NCBI RefSeq assembly: GCF_900005765.1
Contig: NC_041686.1
Coordinates: forward strand, 558,001 to 622,000
Direction: 5' to 3'
DNA from: Plasmodium relictum
Taxonomy: Eukaryota > Apicomplexa > Aconoidasida > Haemosporida > Plasmodiidae
DNA: 64,000 nt
A model generated the notes under the pieces. That model did not search any database. It was not told where the DNA came from and saw only the letters and a program-made list of their open reading frames with translations. Of the stretch, positions 13,472-25,963 are shown piece after piece. Both the position numbers and the translations under genes were made by a program. How positions within the stretch are numbered: position 1 is the stretch's first letter; the number at the start of each line of letters is the position of its first letter.

Positions 13472-14232
13472 AATGTAATTTAAATGTTAAATCATTTATG
13501 TTCAATAATTTAAATAGTTATTCTTTTCATTGGTATAAATTAAAGAGATTTCTTCATAAAAGTATAAAAACAAGAAAATCTCTTATATTAAACATAAATA
13601 ATAAATATGAATTTTTTCAAAAATTAGAGAAAACAAATTATAAAACAAAAGAAAATAAAAAGGAAATTTCTGTAACAAATATAAAAAATGTGAAAAGTAA
13701 GGAATATATTTTAAATGATTTAAATGAATTTGTTTTTAATAATGATAATAATAAAGAAAAAGAGGAAGAAAAAAAAAATAAAAATGAAAATGAATCAAAG
13801 AATAATGACCTCATTTTAAGTGACGATGAAATAAAATTAGAAAAATTATTAAAAAAAAGAAATATTAAAAAAAGCATAATAACAATAACGGAAAAAGCTG
13901 AAAAAGAGATAAAAAAAATAATTGAAAATAATAATAAGCAAAATAAAAATAATAATCATGTTTTAAAATTATATTTTATTACCAAGGGATGTAATGGGTT
14001 AACACATTCTTTCAGTTTTGTTGATAAAGATGCTATTAGTAAAAAAGATGAAATTATATATGATGATCAAAAAACTATACTTCTAGTAATTGATAACAAA
14101 TGTGTATTATATGTTATTAACACAGTACTTGACTATTATAAAGATGATTTAACAGAAAAATTTATTTTCAAAAATCCGAATATAACATCTATTTGCCCAT
14201 GTGGTACTAGTTTCCATTTTTCAAAAAAATAA
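13444..14232 (+). CDS. IscA/HesB-type iron-sulfur cluster carrier
   Basis: A 262-residue A-type Fe-S carrier. The family domain occupies roughly residues 142-262, beginning with the typical ITITEKAEKEI stretch. It keeps the three cluster-binding cysteines: Cys183 in KGCNG and Cys251/Cys253 in the C-terminal CPCG. A-type carriers pass assembled clusters, mainly 4Fe-4S, to target apoproteins. The first 55 residues are basic, rich in Lys/Ser/Asn and poor in acids, as in a mitochondrial presequence; the next 85 are a charged low-complexity spacer. A mitochondrial ISCA is therefore more likely than the apicoplast SufA, which would carry a signal peptide first, but I cannot tell ISCA1 from ISCA2. 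The domain is normally about 110 residues, so the protein is about twice the usual length. It is convergent with CDC123 and has an overlapping upstream ORF. Confidence 0.9.
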   Translation: MYKNLSKSLKCNLNVKSFMFNNLNSYSFHWYKLKRFLHKSIKTRKSLILNINNKYEFFQKLEKTNYKTKENKKEISVTNIKNVKSKEYILNDLNEFVFNNDNNKEKEEEKKNKNENESKNNDLILSDDEIKLEKLLKKRNIKKSIITITEKAEKEIKKIIENNNKQNKNNNHVLKLYFITKGCNGLTHSFSFVDKDAISKKDEIIYDDQKTILLVIDNKCVLYVINTVLDYYKDDLTEKFIFKNPNITSICPCGTSFHFSKK

Positions 14233-14475
14233 TAAATAAATAAAAAAGAAAAAACAAAGTAAATTAAAAAAAAAAAAAAAAAAGAAGTGAAAAAAGATCC
14301 TCCATTTTTATATAGGAGATGAAAATTATGTTTATATTTATATATTGTGTGTAATATGTATATGCATAAATTTGCTTTCCTTCATATGTTTTATTTTTTA
14401 AATTTGCATCTAATATTAATATTATTATTATTATTTTAAATATAGAACATTTTTTATTGTAACTTTAAAACCTTT

Positions 14476-16909
14476 TTATTGAATGTTATTTTCCTTTTTC
14501 ATAGTATCAATCAAATTATCTATATCAATTTCTCCTTCTTTGATATAATTTAAATCCTTGAAGTAAAAAAAAAAAATATATATATATATATTAAAATAAA
14601 TAAATAAAAACTATAAATGAAATAAATTTTACATTTTATTTCAAATAAATATTAAAAAAAAAAAAAGAGTTAAATAAAAATAAGTAAATATACTATATAA
14701 TTTAAAGATTAAACCATTTATTTCATACCTTTGGATAGATATTAGAATTTTTTTTATAAATAGAATCATCTTTTAAAATACAGTAATATAATATATTATC
14801 ATATAAATAAAAGTCAAAAATATCTACATTTATATTGTTTTTATTATCACATTCCTCCTTTTTTTCTGTTTCTTTTGTATTTAAACACGAAGTGTTAAAA
14901 ATAAATTTATATATATTTTTACAGTTATAATTTTCATCTTTTATTTCTACTCCTTTATTTCCAGTGTAAATATAACTCTTTAAAAAAGTATTTGTAAATA
15001 TAGGATGTTTATTTTTATATAACCAATTTTTTGCATTTATTAAAAGAATTTTTTTTTTTTGTGTTTTTTTAAAAGTATGTATATATAATTGAAATATATA
15101 ATCATTAGATGGGAATGAATTTTTTAAATTTTTTTCATAAAAAACTTTTATAAGATTTATTGTATCAATTATACTATCTGCTTCTTTAAGAAAATCAAAA
15201 TAATAATTCAAATATTTTTGTGATACAGCTATTATTTCTTTATTAAAAACATATACTTCAAATAAAAAACAAATATTAATATTTACATATTTGGATAAAA
15301 TTAAGTAATTATCTTTATTTTTATTTTCTTTTAATATTTTATAAATGCTAGTAGAACTTTTTAATACTAATAATGCATCATATAATGTTTTTATTTCCAA
15401 ACTGTTATTATTTACAAAAGAACCTGATCTTAGATTTTTATGATTTACCCTTAAAAAAACGTTATTATTTAATTCTTCTATTTTTTTTTTAATTTTTTCT
15501 AGTATATTGCGAAAATTTTTATTATAAAATAAATCGTTCATATTTTTTTTTCCTTTTTCTTTTTCTTTTTTTTCTTTTTTGTTGCTTAAATTAGAATTCT
15601 CACTAGATTCATCATATGATATTTCTTTACAAGATGAAGTTATTTCATCTTCATTTTTTTTTAACTCCTTATTTATTTCGTTCATATTTCGTTCTTCTTC
15701 ATTCTTCGTATCAATAATATAAGCTTCATCTTTTTTATTATCTACTTCATTTTTGTTTATTGCATTTTTTTTTTTCGATGGAATATTTTTGTTTTTGTGA
15801 CTTTTAATTGATGATGAACTGTTGGAATAAGAAGAAAAAGAAGAATATAAATATTCATCAATGTTTTTAATTTTATTTCTTTTTACATAATTTGGTAGAA
15901 ATATATAATCACTTAATAAATAAGCAATCATTTCCTTATTTAATTTAATAGTCTTAGATTTTATCATAATATTATTATATTGATCATATAACTTTTTGTA
16001 GCATATTTTGTTTACTTTTTGAATAGAAAAGTTATAAAAATCAGGTTCATATAAAAAGTAAAAAAAATCATTTATTCCATTAATTATATCATAAATGTTG
16101 TCATAATATGTTAATATTTTTAAATGAAATAATTCATTATAAATATATTGTAGCCCATTTTCAAAAGCTTTTTCTTTATTTAATGAATGCAAATTTATAT
16201 TGTTAACTAAATGATTTAATATTGTATTTTTTTTTTCATCTGAACTATTTTTTTTAAAATTAATTTCTAATTTATTTATATCAGTTATTTTATCATACTT
16301 TTCATTAGTAATAACTGTATCTAGATCATAATTCCATTTTTTATTAATTAAAATGCATTCAAAGGAATATATATTAACAACGAGATTTTTAAAACAAATT
16401 TCTATTTTTAATTTTACTAAATTATGGGAATATTCCATATTTTCATCATTTGTGCTTACAAGTAGTAATGTATGAAAAAGTATATTATCAACATTTTCAA
16501 AAATCATATTTATTTCATCATTTTTTATAAAACTTTTACTATGTCTATTATTTATATCATTTTTATTAATATAAGTAATATTAGTATCCTTTTCTATGCT
16601 ATTATTTTTTATTGTATTAATTTGATTTTCTACATCTGTTTTTAAATAATTTTTAGAATATTCATTATTATTTTTATTTTTAAAATTTTCATACAATTTT
16701 CCAATTTTATATTGTAAATCATTAATAAAAGGATCTTTAACTTTATCCGAATTTAAAAAAATTTCTATTTTTTGAAAATAATTTATTAAGTATGTATAAA
16801 TAAATGTATTTAATAATATAACATCTTTGTCAAATAAATAAGTTAAATTTTCTAAATATTCTTTATCATTTTCAGAATTTGAAAAATCATAACTTTTATA
16901 TGAATCCAT
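14476..16909 (-). CDS. CDC123/D123-like eIF2 assembly factor homologue
   Basis: Two exons: 14729-16909 and 14476-14556, joined in phase 0 across an intron of 172 bases (AAG|GTATGA, TTCAAG acceptor); 753 residues. The start is the Met at 16909; an upstream in-frame Met at 16966 would add an unlikely hydrophobic F/I tract. The D123 family is recognised in the C-terminal half: FLRVNHKNLRSGSF near residue 483, LLVLKSS near 515, VYVFNKEIIAVSQKYLNYY near 553-570, and the C-terminal PKD...LID block, which only appears after splicing and so supports the intron. CDC123 proteins have an ATP-grasp fold and help assemble the eIF2 trimer. Human CDC123 is about 336 residues; this one has a long N-terminal extension and an Asn/Ser/Glu insert. 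The segment matching the family's IDFNPW reads INAKNW, so metal/ATP-binding residues seem lost. Confidence 0.78.
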
Positions 16910-18708
16910 TTTTATAATAATAAAAAAAAAAAAAAATTTAAATGAAAATGTTATATATGCCAACAAATTATTTTTATTAATTATTCTACAAAACCAAGTT
17001 GTTTTTTTTAAAAAAAAAAAAATTGATATAAAAGTTGAAAACCTTTTAAATTAAATAAAAAACCTATTGAACATAATACATAAAACATTTTATTAATTTT
17101 TTTTGTTTTTACCTACTTTTAAGGATTAGTATTTATTTTTATTTGTATTTATTTTTTTTTTTTAAGTGTTAAAAAAATGAAAACATAAGTAATAGATTAC
17201 ATTTTCTTTTATAAAGGATTCTTATATAAAACATTGCCACAAAATAATTTTTTTTTTTAAATTAATATTTTTTTAAGGAAAAACAGTACCTAATTTTAGT
17301 ATTTATATTTTTCTATTACAATAGAAAAAAATAACAATTTTTTTTTTTTAAAAAAGAAATTAAAAAATTCTCTATATTTTGGTATGCTTTTTAAAAAAAA
17401 ATTTTAATAAATTTATTTTATTTTTAGTTTACACAATAACATAAAAAATGATATTTATTTTTTATTTTTTTGTATTTTTTATGTAGAAATTTTAAGTAAA
17501 TGTGTATATATAGAAAAAAAAAAAAATATATATATATCTCAATATTAATATATATATATATATAAATTCAACGAAGAATATACTTTTGTATCATATTTTT
17601 GTATTAAAAAAAAAAAAAAACAGCTTTTTAAATTAAAAATTTTATATTTATGTAGATTTCTAATTGCATATATTTAATAATAAATAATTTTTTTTAGTTT
17701 ATTTTTGGATATTTAAAAAATATGATTAGATTGAATAATTTATCTTCAATATAACAAAAAAGTTATTCAGAAAGATATAGCTAAAAAGTTTTTAACAAAT
17801 ATATATAAAATATTTATATTTTTCAATTTTTACCTTTATAATTATTCGTTTTTTTTTTTTCTTTTTCTTTTTCCTTTTTTTTCTTTTTTTTTGAACAATC
17901 TTTTTGGATATTGTTAAAATAGTATATTATTTATATCATTATCTTTTACTTTTTATTATTATATATTTGTTTGTTTAATTGTATCATCGCATAATTCTTT
18001 TTTAAATGTACACACACATATATATATATATATAAATATATATGTTGAGAAGAAAAAGCAAAGAAATATTTAGTTTATTGATGTTTTTATGAAAAAAAAA
18101 AAAAGAAGAAAAAAAAAAAAATTTATATATATTATATATATTTTTATAGTTGAGGAAAATGATATGCACATATATGTATATATATTTACTTAAATTTTAT
18201 AATGATTATATATTAATTAGTTAGTAAATAAATATTAATTCATTCTCTAAATGTAGCAATTTAGATAAATTGTTTTTATTATTTTTATTTTTACGTATTA
18301 TTGTTTTAAGAATATTAATTATTAATACTATTCATATGTAATAGAATTTTACATTTTAGATTCTTCATATATTTATTTATTTATAATAACTTTCTTCTTT
18401 TTTTTTTTTTTTTTTTTTTGTATAAATATTTCAGAAATAACATAAATTTTTATCTATTTATTTATTATTTTTTTTTTTTCGTAAACATTTTTTTATTTAA
18501 TAATTGTATTGGTGAATTACATAAAATTGAAGGAAATTTGGATAATTAAATAAATTAAACATATGGAGAAAATATGAATTAATAAATTGAAAACATAAAA
18601 TTTCTATTTTTGTTAACAAATTAGTTTGAAATTATTTCTAAAATTTAGTATGAGCATTTGTAAATAATTATAGAAAAAAATAAATTGAATAAATTAAAAA
18701 AAAGAAAA
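16910..18708. promoter_or_regulatory. Divergent intergenic region between CDC123 and DGAT genes
   Basis: About 1.8 kb of homopolymer-rich and (TA)n-rich DNA between two divergent genes, so it holds both promoters. Very short ATG-initiated frames occur just before DGAT, for example at 18573 and 18650, each ending within a few codons. I found no larger ORF, tRNA or recognisable RNA gene. Confidence 0.5.
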
Positions 18709-20322
18709 ATGAATGATGAAAATGAAGCATTAGAAAAATTTAAAGGAAGACCTTTATTTGAAAATTTACATAAAATAAATCAAACAAGTTTGCTGTCACA
18801 TAAATCATTAGAAATAGATATGAAAGGATTTTTCAATTTATTGGTTATATTAATTTTTACGACAAATTTCAGGCTTGTTTTAGAAAATTTTAAAAAATAC
18901 GGTCTTATAATAAAAATACCGAAAAATTGTGATCTTATTAAAAATCTTCCTTTATTATTATGTTTTATTTGCTTAAATATAAGTATTTTTTTCAGCTGGT
19001 TTATAGAAAGATATGTTACCTCATGGTTATATTGCTGTGTAAATAATAAATCAAATACAACTTTTTCTGATAAAATAAATCTGAATGACAATAGTGAAAT
19101 AGATGATTATGAATTTTTAAATAAAATTTACGATACAAATGCCGATAATAATAAAACTTCTAAGGAAATTTGTAAAATCGAAAATGAAAATATGAAAGAA
19201 GAAAATAAAAATGAAAAATGTGAATTAAAAAAAAGGGGATTTTTAAAAAAAAAAAAAAATACCTTAAAAAAAAAAAAAGTAAAAAAAAAAATACATGGTT
19301 GGAAAGGTTTTCATTTATCTATATTTTTATTAAGATGTATAAATAGCATTTTTATTTTATTATTTCCGTTTTTAACAATATCTCATTATGATACTGAACC
19401 TATATTATCAACAATATTATTATGTATATCTATTGTTTGGTTTTTTAAGTTTTATTCATTTCATCAAGTATGTTATGACACTAGACAGCTTTATATTGAA
19501 AATGTAAATTTAGATACTATAGAAAATGAGAATTATGAGTTAAAATTTGTCAAAAATTATCCTTATTGTTTAAAACTGAAAAACTATTATACATATATAT
19601 TAATGCCAACTATGTGTTTTCAATTTAGCTATCCAAGAACAAAAAAAATTAGATGGTTGCATGTTTTTAAGCATATTATTGAAGTATTATTATTAATAGT
19701 TATGATAAAAATAATATCAGATCAATATATGTTTATAACAGTTAAAAATACATTTACAATGAAAGAATTTAATTCAGCACAATTTTCAGTTAAGATTACA
19801 CACATAATTGAAAGAATGCTAAAAGTTTCTATACCAACTTTATATATATGGTTAATTGGATTTTTAATTGTTTTTCATCATTGGTGCAATATATTAGCTG
19901 AAGTTACGAGATTTGGAGATAGATTATTTTATAAAGATTGGTGGAATGCCAGTTCGTTTGCTGAGTATTGGAGAAAATGGAATTTGCCTATACATTATTT
20001 TGTAAGTAGACATATAAATAAACCTTTAATAAATTATGGAATTAATAGAAAGTATTCAATGATCGTTGTTTTTTTTATATCTGCTTTATTACATGAATAT
20101 TTGATAAGTATACCCTTAAAACTAGGTTTCTCAGGATATATATTTTTAGCTTTTATTTGTCAGATTCCCTTAATTCATTTAACAAATAATGAATTTTTTA
20201 AAAAACATAAAACAATAGGAAATTCTATCTTTTGGATAGTTTTTTGTTTTACTGGGCAACCCTTGATTTTATTTATTTATTATTATATGTGGATAGATAA
20301 ACAAGGAATTCTTAGAAACTAA
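18709..20322 (+). CDS. DGAT: Diacylglycerol O-acyltransferase, DGAT1/MBOAT family
   Basis: A 537-residue multipass membrane enzyme of the MBOAT superfamily. DGAT1 enzymes transfer an acyl group from acyl-CoA to diacylglycerol in the ER, making triacylglycerol. The signature FYKDWWN lies at residues 407-413 and is followed by SFAEYWRKWNLPIHYF, the typical DGAT1/ACAT context; the catalytic histidine is His462 in LLHEYL, within a hydrophobic helix. About eight or nine hydrophobic segments are visible, beginning near residue 43. A Lys/Glu/Asn-rich loop (about residues 125-200) interrupts the N-terminal half. The frame extends upstream to a non-ATG codon at 18685, but the first ATG is 18709 and gives a charged N-terminus as in DGAT1. 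Motifs match DGAT1 rather than sterol-specific ACAT, though acceptor specificity is inferred. Single exon. Confidence 0.93.
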   Translation: MNDENEALEKFKGRPLFENLHKINQTSLLSHKSLEIDMKGFFNLLVILIFTTNFRLVLENFKKYGLIIKIPKNCDLIKNLPLLLCFICLNISIFFSWFIERYVTSWLYCCVNNKSNTTFSDKINLNDNSEIDDYEFLNKIYDTNADNNKTSKEICKIENENMKEENKNEKCELKKRGFLKKKKNTLKKKKVKKKIHGWKGFHLSIFLLRCINSIFILLFPFLTISHYDTEPILSTILLCISIVWFFKFYSFHQVCYDTRQLYIENVNLDTIENENYELKFVKNYPYCLKLKNYYTYILMPTMCFQFSYPRTKKIRWLHVFKHIIEVLLLIVMIKIISDQYMFITVKNTFTMKEFNSAQFSVKITHIIERMLKVSIPTLYIWLIGFLIVFHHWCNILAEVTRFGDRLFYKDWWNASSFAEYWRKWNLPIHYFVSRHINKPLINYGINRKYSMIVVFFISALLHEYLISIPLKLGFSGYIFLAFICQIPLIHLTNNEFFKKHKTIGNSIFWIVFCFTGQPLILFIYYYMWIDKQGILRN

Positions 20323-21132
20323 AAATATATATATATATATATATTGTTTTATATAATAATTAAGATAAAAAATTCTTCATATTATGATAATAATTTTTCT
20401 TAATTTTCTTTAAAAATTTTATCAAATTTCGTTTTTTTTTTATATCTCTCATTATTATTTGTTTTTCTTCTTATTTTATTATTCATTTTTTTTTTTTTAA
20501 TAATTATTAAAATATTCATATTTTCAAAAATTACCCATATTACATTGGAAATTAAGTTGCATAAAAAATTTTAATAATATATTTATGTTAAACATTTTTT
20601 TCTCATATAATAATTAAAAAACTAAGTGAAACTTTTTTTTTTATTTAAAATGCATTGTCTTAGTTGTACTTTTTTTTTTTTTTTTTTGATTAATTTTTTT
20701 AAAATATAATTGTAAAATTCTTATATTCAAACAATTTTTTTCTTTCATTTAGATAAACAATTGTGAAATTGTATTTTTTTTTTTTTTTTAAACCTATAAA
20801 AAAATTTTAATTACATATTATTTGTTTATAATTATGTTAACCTTTAACATTTAATTTTTATTTTTTTATTTTTTTTATTTTTCAATGAATAGACTCATAT
20901 ATTCTTAGTTAATATAATAAAAAAAAAAAAAGAAGTTAATATATACTTAAAAAAGAAAAATACAAATACAAATACATAAGTGTAATTATGTGAATACTTT
21001 AAACATTATATGCAAATTTTCCCTAATAATTTAGATTATTATATATTTGTAAATTTTATTACTTTTAAACTTTTTTTTTTTGTTCTATTTATTTATTTAA
21101 AAAGTGCATAAAAATATGTTTTTAAGATACAC
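20323..21132. promoter_or_regulatory. Intergenic region upstream of the coiled-coil gene
   Basis: About 0.8 kb between genes in tandem. It holds a (TA)n run just after DGAT and several T runs longer than 12 bases. No ORF or RNA gene is visible. It should contain the DGAT 3' end and the promoter of the coiled-coil gene. Confidence 0.5.
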
Positions 21133-24100
21133 ATGCGAGAAAATACAAAAAGTAATATAAAATATTATAAAAAAAAAAATAAAATAATTTCAAAATTTCA
21201 AGAAATACTAATATCAATGAGTAATAAACTATATGTTAAAAAAAAACCGATGATGAAAAAAGGTAAAAGAGAAAAAAAAAACAAAAATTTTTGTTTTATT
21301 TTATATATAAAATTACTACCTTTATTAATTTGAGATTATAATTAGAAAATTTACGTTGTTATTAAAAGTTGATATTATATGAATATTCATTATAATAAAA
21401 AAAAAATGTTATAAAGCATACTCATTTTGACATAAATATATGTTCATATATATATTTTTTTTTTGATAGAAGATGAATTAAACCTAATAAAAGACTATTT
21501 AAATGATTTAAATAGTTGTACTCAAAAATTATATAATACAAATTATTATAATACATTATCTAAATATAAAGAATTGAATGATAAAAAAGAATATTCTATT
21601 TCAAACTGTTTAAGAACAAAAAGAAATGATGAAGATCAGTTTAAAAGTATAGATTTTAATGATTATTCTACAGAACTTGATTCTGAAAACAGTTTTTCTG
21701 AATGTTTAGAGGAACAAAAAGCCGAAGAAAGAAAAGAAAAGAAAAAAAAGAAGAAAAAAGTTAAAGATTTAAATGAAAAAAACAAAAAAAAAGACATTAT
21801 TTTTTCTTTTAATAAACAAACATGTGACAAGAATATTACAAAAGATAGTAGATATAATAATTGTGGAATTTTAAAAATAGAAAACAAAAACAGACTTTTT
21901 GACAATTTGAGAGATAGTTCAAACAAAGGCAAATGCATAAATGAAGAAGAAATATCATATAATATAAATGATTGTTCCACTTCTTTCTATGATAACAAAA
22001 AAAAAAAAGAAACACTATCTTTGTGCAAAGAATTATCTAATAAAACTACTTGTGAAAATGAATTAAATACATGTAAAAAAAAAATAAAAAAAAATAAAAT
22101 AAAAAATTCTGATTATAATAGTATAAAGATTAATAACGGATATTGTGATGATGAAATAATTAAAAAATTTGATGTCAATGAAAGTTCTGAAGCAAACAAA
22201 GATATAGATAGTGAGGTTTTTTATAATAAAGATGAAAAAAAAAATATCAAATGTAAACTTGACAAATCTTATAAATTTTCAAATATAAAGCATCTAAAAA
22301 ATTTTAAAATAAAAGATTTAAAAGAGAAAGAACAAAATATAATATTTTCTAATGAACGAGAAAAAGAATTATTTCAATATTTAATTTTAAAAGCAATAAA
22401 TGAGATAGAAAGTATTAGTTGTAAGTTAGAACATAAATACAAAAATGAACTTACGTGTAGAGTAAATAAAATAAGAAATGAATATGAACAAAAGATAAAA
22501 GAATTATTAAAAAAAAAAGCCTACTTGTGTGTAGAAAGTGAAAGAATGATTGAAAAAGATAAAGACAATAAAGAGTTAATAAGGAAATTAGAAAACACTA
22601 AAAATATATTATTAGATCAAATAGAGACATTAAGAAGAAAAAATGAATTGATGTATGATAAATGTTTTCAAAAAGAGTTATTTAAAAATAAAAATGAGTT
22701 GGAAATAAAAAAATTAACTGATCAAATAGATTTAGGAAAGAAGCAAATTGAAGATTATGAAAAAAGAATAAATATGCTAAATGAAGATTTAAATAAAAGC
22801 TATGAAAATTTTTTTTATTATCAAAATAAATGGGTATGACATAAATTTTTATTTATTAAAAATTTAGAAAAAAAAAAAAAAAACCTAAAAATAATACTAA
22901 TTTTTTAAAAAGAACGAAGATATTTAAATTTCCATTTATTATTATTTTTTTCTTTTTAAATAGAATGATTGCGAAAGAACTCTACATCAAAAAGAGGATG
23001 AAATAGTAAATTGAAATCTATTTAATTATATAATTATTTATTTATATATATTTTTAAATTATTGCATTGTTTTAATTGTATATTCAATATGTTTATATAA
23101 TTATTAGCATATATATTTACTAATTTGTATTATAAGAATTTATTCCTATAATTAATTTTCTTTTTTATATTTAATTTCTTTTTTATTTATTTATTAGATA
23201 AAATTAAAAAATCAGTTAGAAAAATGTTTGATAGAAAAAAATGAGGTTGATGAAAAGTTAAAATATACACAAAATCAAAATATGAAAGTATAAAAAAAAA
23301 AAATAATAAAATATTTTTTGTATATAAAGAAATTTCACCTATATTTTTTTTTTTTTTTGTTTTTATTATTGTTTTATACCCAATAATATAGGTTTTTTTT
23401 TTTTTTTTTTTATGGTATTCTATAGATAGAAGAAGACAACGATTATTTGATGAATGAGTTAAATAAAACAAAATTACTAGTTGTAAAATTAAAAGAAGAG
23501 ATTGAAGAAATGTAATGATCTATATATATATATATCTTTTAACTAAAAATTATATTAAATTTCATCAATATTTTTTCATAGTATTTTCTTTATTCTTTTT
23601 TTTTTTTTCCTAAAGTACTCAAAACAAGGAATACATGGCTTCTTGCTATAAAAATGAAGAAAAAAAGTTGAAAGAAGATTTAGAAAATTACAAAACAGTA
23701 AGAAGAAAATATAAAATTAATTTAATATTCTATTTTTATACTTCATTATAATTACTATTTTTATTTTTTATTTTTTTAAAATTTTTATTTTACACTTTAA
23801 TAGAAATGTGCTTTATTAGAAAATAAAAAGGGTTCACAACTTTTAGAAGAAAAATATAAAAAAATTGAGTAAGCTAAATATATGACATATATAAAAGAAA
23901 AATAAGTGCATTATTTAATAAATAATTGCTTTTGCAACTGGTTTTATTCTATTTTTTTTTTTTTTTCATTGTTCTGTTGTTTTTATAGAAATAGACTAAA
24001 AGATATAGAAAATGAAAAGAGCATTTATGAGAGAACATGTTTAAAAAATGAGTATAATTTAAAAAATCAAAATAAAGCTATAAGTTTGTTTATATCTATA

Positions 24101-25129
24101 GGAAAAAATAAATAATATATATTTCTTTTTATCAGAAAAATACAAAAAGATTTAGAAATGGAAATAAAAAACTTAAAAAATGAATTATATGAATGCAAAA
24201 ATAAATTACATATAATGAATAAATCTACTAATTATAATTTCCAAATACCTATATATAATTCTAATATAAATGATGAAGTATTAAAAGGTAAAATTATATT
24301 ATCTTAATAAATAAAAAATAATAGTTTTTATTAAATATATGTATATATATATATATTTTATTATTATTTTTCAGAAAATATAGAAGTTAAAGAAAATAAT
24401 GAATTACAAGTAATATATTTTATCGTTTAAATTTTTTAAAACATTGCATTCATCACTAAAAAAAAAAAATTATAAGTAGTACTTTAGCATACTCATTAAA
24501 TTCTATTTCATTTTTTTTTTTTTTTAGAAAAATGATACAGAAATTTATAAAAATGAAACATTGTTAGAAAACAAAAGACAAATAAAATCTTACTAAATTT
24601 ATAATAATATTTAGTTAAATAATAATATATATATATAATTGTTTTTTTTTCTTTTTCTTTTTTTATAGTGAAAAACCGTCTGATATAAAACATAAGATAA
24701 ATTCTTTAGAAAAGCAATTAATCGTATTATTATTTAGATATAATAATTTTTTTTTATTATTTTAATTTTAATTACAAAATTATTTTTTATATTTATTATT
24801 ATTATTAAATTTTCATTAATTTCATATTCTTTTTCTTAGTTAATAAGATTAGAAAAGACTAATAGGGAATCGGAACTAATAAGGTGTCCTAAATACGGTT
24901 TGTTTTAATTCTTAAAAAGAAAAAATAAACGTATAATATTACTATTTTATTTTCTATATTTATAATAATTCCTTTTTTTTTTTTTTACTTTTTTAAAGGG
25001 AGAAAAGCTGAAGAAATAAAAAGAAAAGAATTTTTAGAAACCAGACTCAAATATCTTGATGATAAAATAAATATGCTTAATAAAAATTTAAAATACATTA
25101 GAATGAAAAATAGCACCAATGCTTTCTAA
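21133..25129 (+). CDS. Multi-exon coiled-coil protein, function unknown
   Basis: I do not recognise the family. Fourteen exons fit one frame: 21133-21262, 21470-22833, 22964-23005, 23198-23287, 23426-23511, 23616-23697, 23804-23868, 23989-24087, 24136-24287, 24375-24409, 24528-24562, 24669-24723, 24840-24885, 24999-25129 (about 803 residues). Introns are 48-207 bases. The start may be the ATG at 21133 or the later in-frame ATG at 21217. The N-terminal third is Lys/Glu/Asn-rich and probably disordered. From about residue 320 the sequence is a nearly continuous coiled coil rich in Glu, Lys, Leu and Asn with heptad-like spacing, a plan common in cytoskeletal or centriolar proteins, though no motif proves this. 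Two junctions are uncertain: the donor of exon 8 (GTTTAT chosen because the alternative breaks the frame) and the exon 13/14 boundary, where 24883 joined to 25003 also keeps the frame. Confidence 0.75.
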
Positions 25130-25963
25130 ATATATAATAAAAAAAACAAAGAGCATAATATATTTATCATTTTATTTAATTTTTTATGTTTTTTAATATA
25201 TTTTGAAAATAATATTTTTGATTTTATATACTTATAAATTTTTCTCATACTTGAATTATTTTTTTTTTAGTAATTTTTTCAATTTAATAATCTCATTATA
25301 TAAAATACATTGAAGCTTTTTTTTTTTTTTTTTGTTTTGTGTTATTTCTAAATTTTTAGTGTACAACATTTTTTTTTTCCATTCTTTTTTTTAAACAATA
25401 TTATAAAATATATATATATACATATGAAATTTTGAAGAAAATTTAAGAAAAAAATTATGTTTATGAATATTTCTTCCTACTGCTAAATTATAATATATTG
25501 AAAATAAGGTTTACTTTTTATATTAAGAATTTAAAGTAAAAAATTTTAATAAAATTTTTTTTTTATTTTTGAAAAACTTTTAAAATTAATATTTTTTATT
25601 AAAAGTAAAATCATGTACGAATATATAATTTAATTCAATTTAATTTTTTTTCAAAAGAGCTTAATTATATTCTTAAACAAAAGAATATTAAATATACTTT
25701 TTGAATAGAAGAAAACTTTTAAATATACCTTTTTTTTTTTTTAAAATATTACGAATATATTTAGTTTACTTGAAAATACTTAAGTAAATTTCTGAATAAA
25801 AAAAAATTTTACAAATGGATATATTTTTAGTGAAAAAATATTTAAAATATAATTTAAAAGAAAAGATGTGAAAAATAAATATATTTGTAGTTATATAGTA
25901 CTATTTAATCTAAGTTACTTTTTTTGTGTTATTTCTTTTTTTTTTTTTTTTTGTTTCTTAAAG
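25130..25963. promoter_or_regulatory. Leader region of Prt1 with a small upstream ORF
   Basis: About 0.83 kb between tandem genes. It contains an 18-codon ATG-initiated frame at 25815-25871. Immediately before the Prt1 ATG lies a long T tract ending TTTCTTAAAG, which looks like a splice acceptor; a 5'-UTR intron is therefore possible. Otherwise it is homopolymer-rich and featureless. Confidence 0.45.

Noticed and set aside
18685-18708. Earlier start for DGAT at 18685
   Set aside because: The codon is TTG; a nuclear gene of this organism should start at the ATG at 18709.
21133-21333. Stand-alone small basic protein
   Set aside because: Its frame becomes intron after AAAAAAG|GTAAAA at 21262, and the first part splices in phase to the next exon of the coiled-coil gene.
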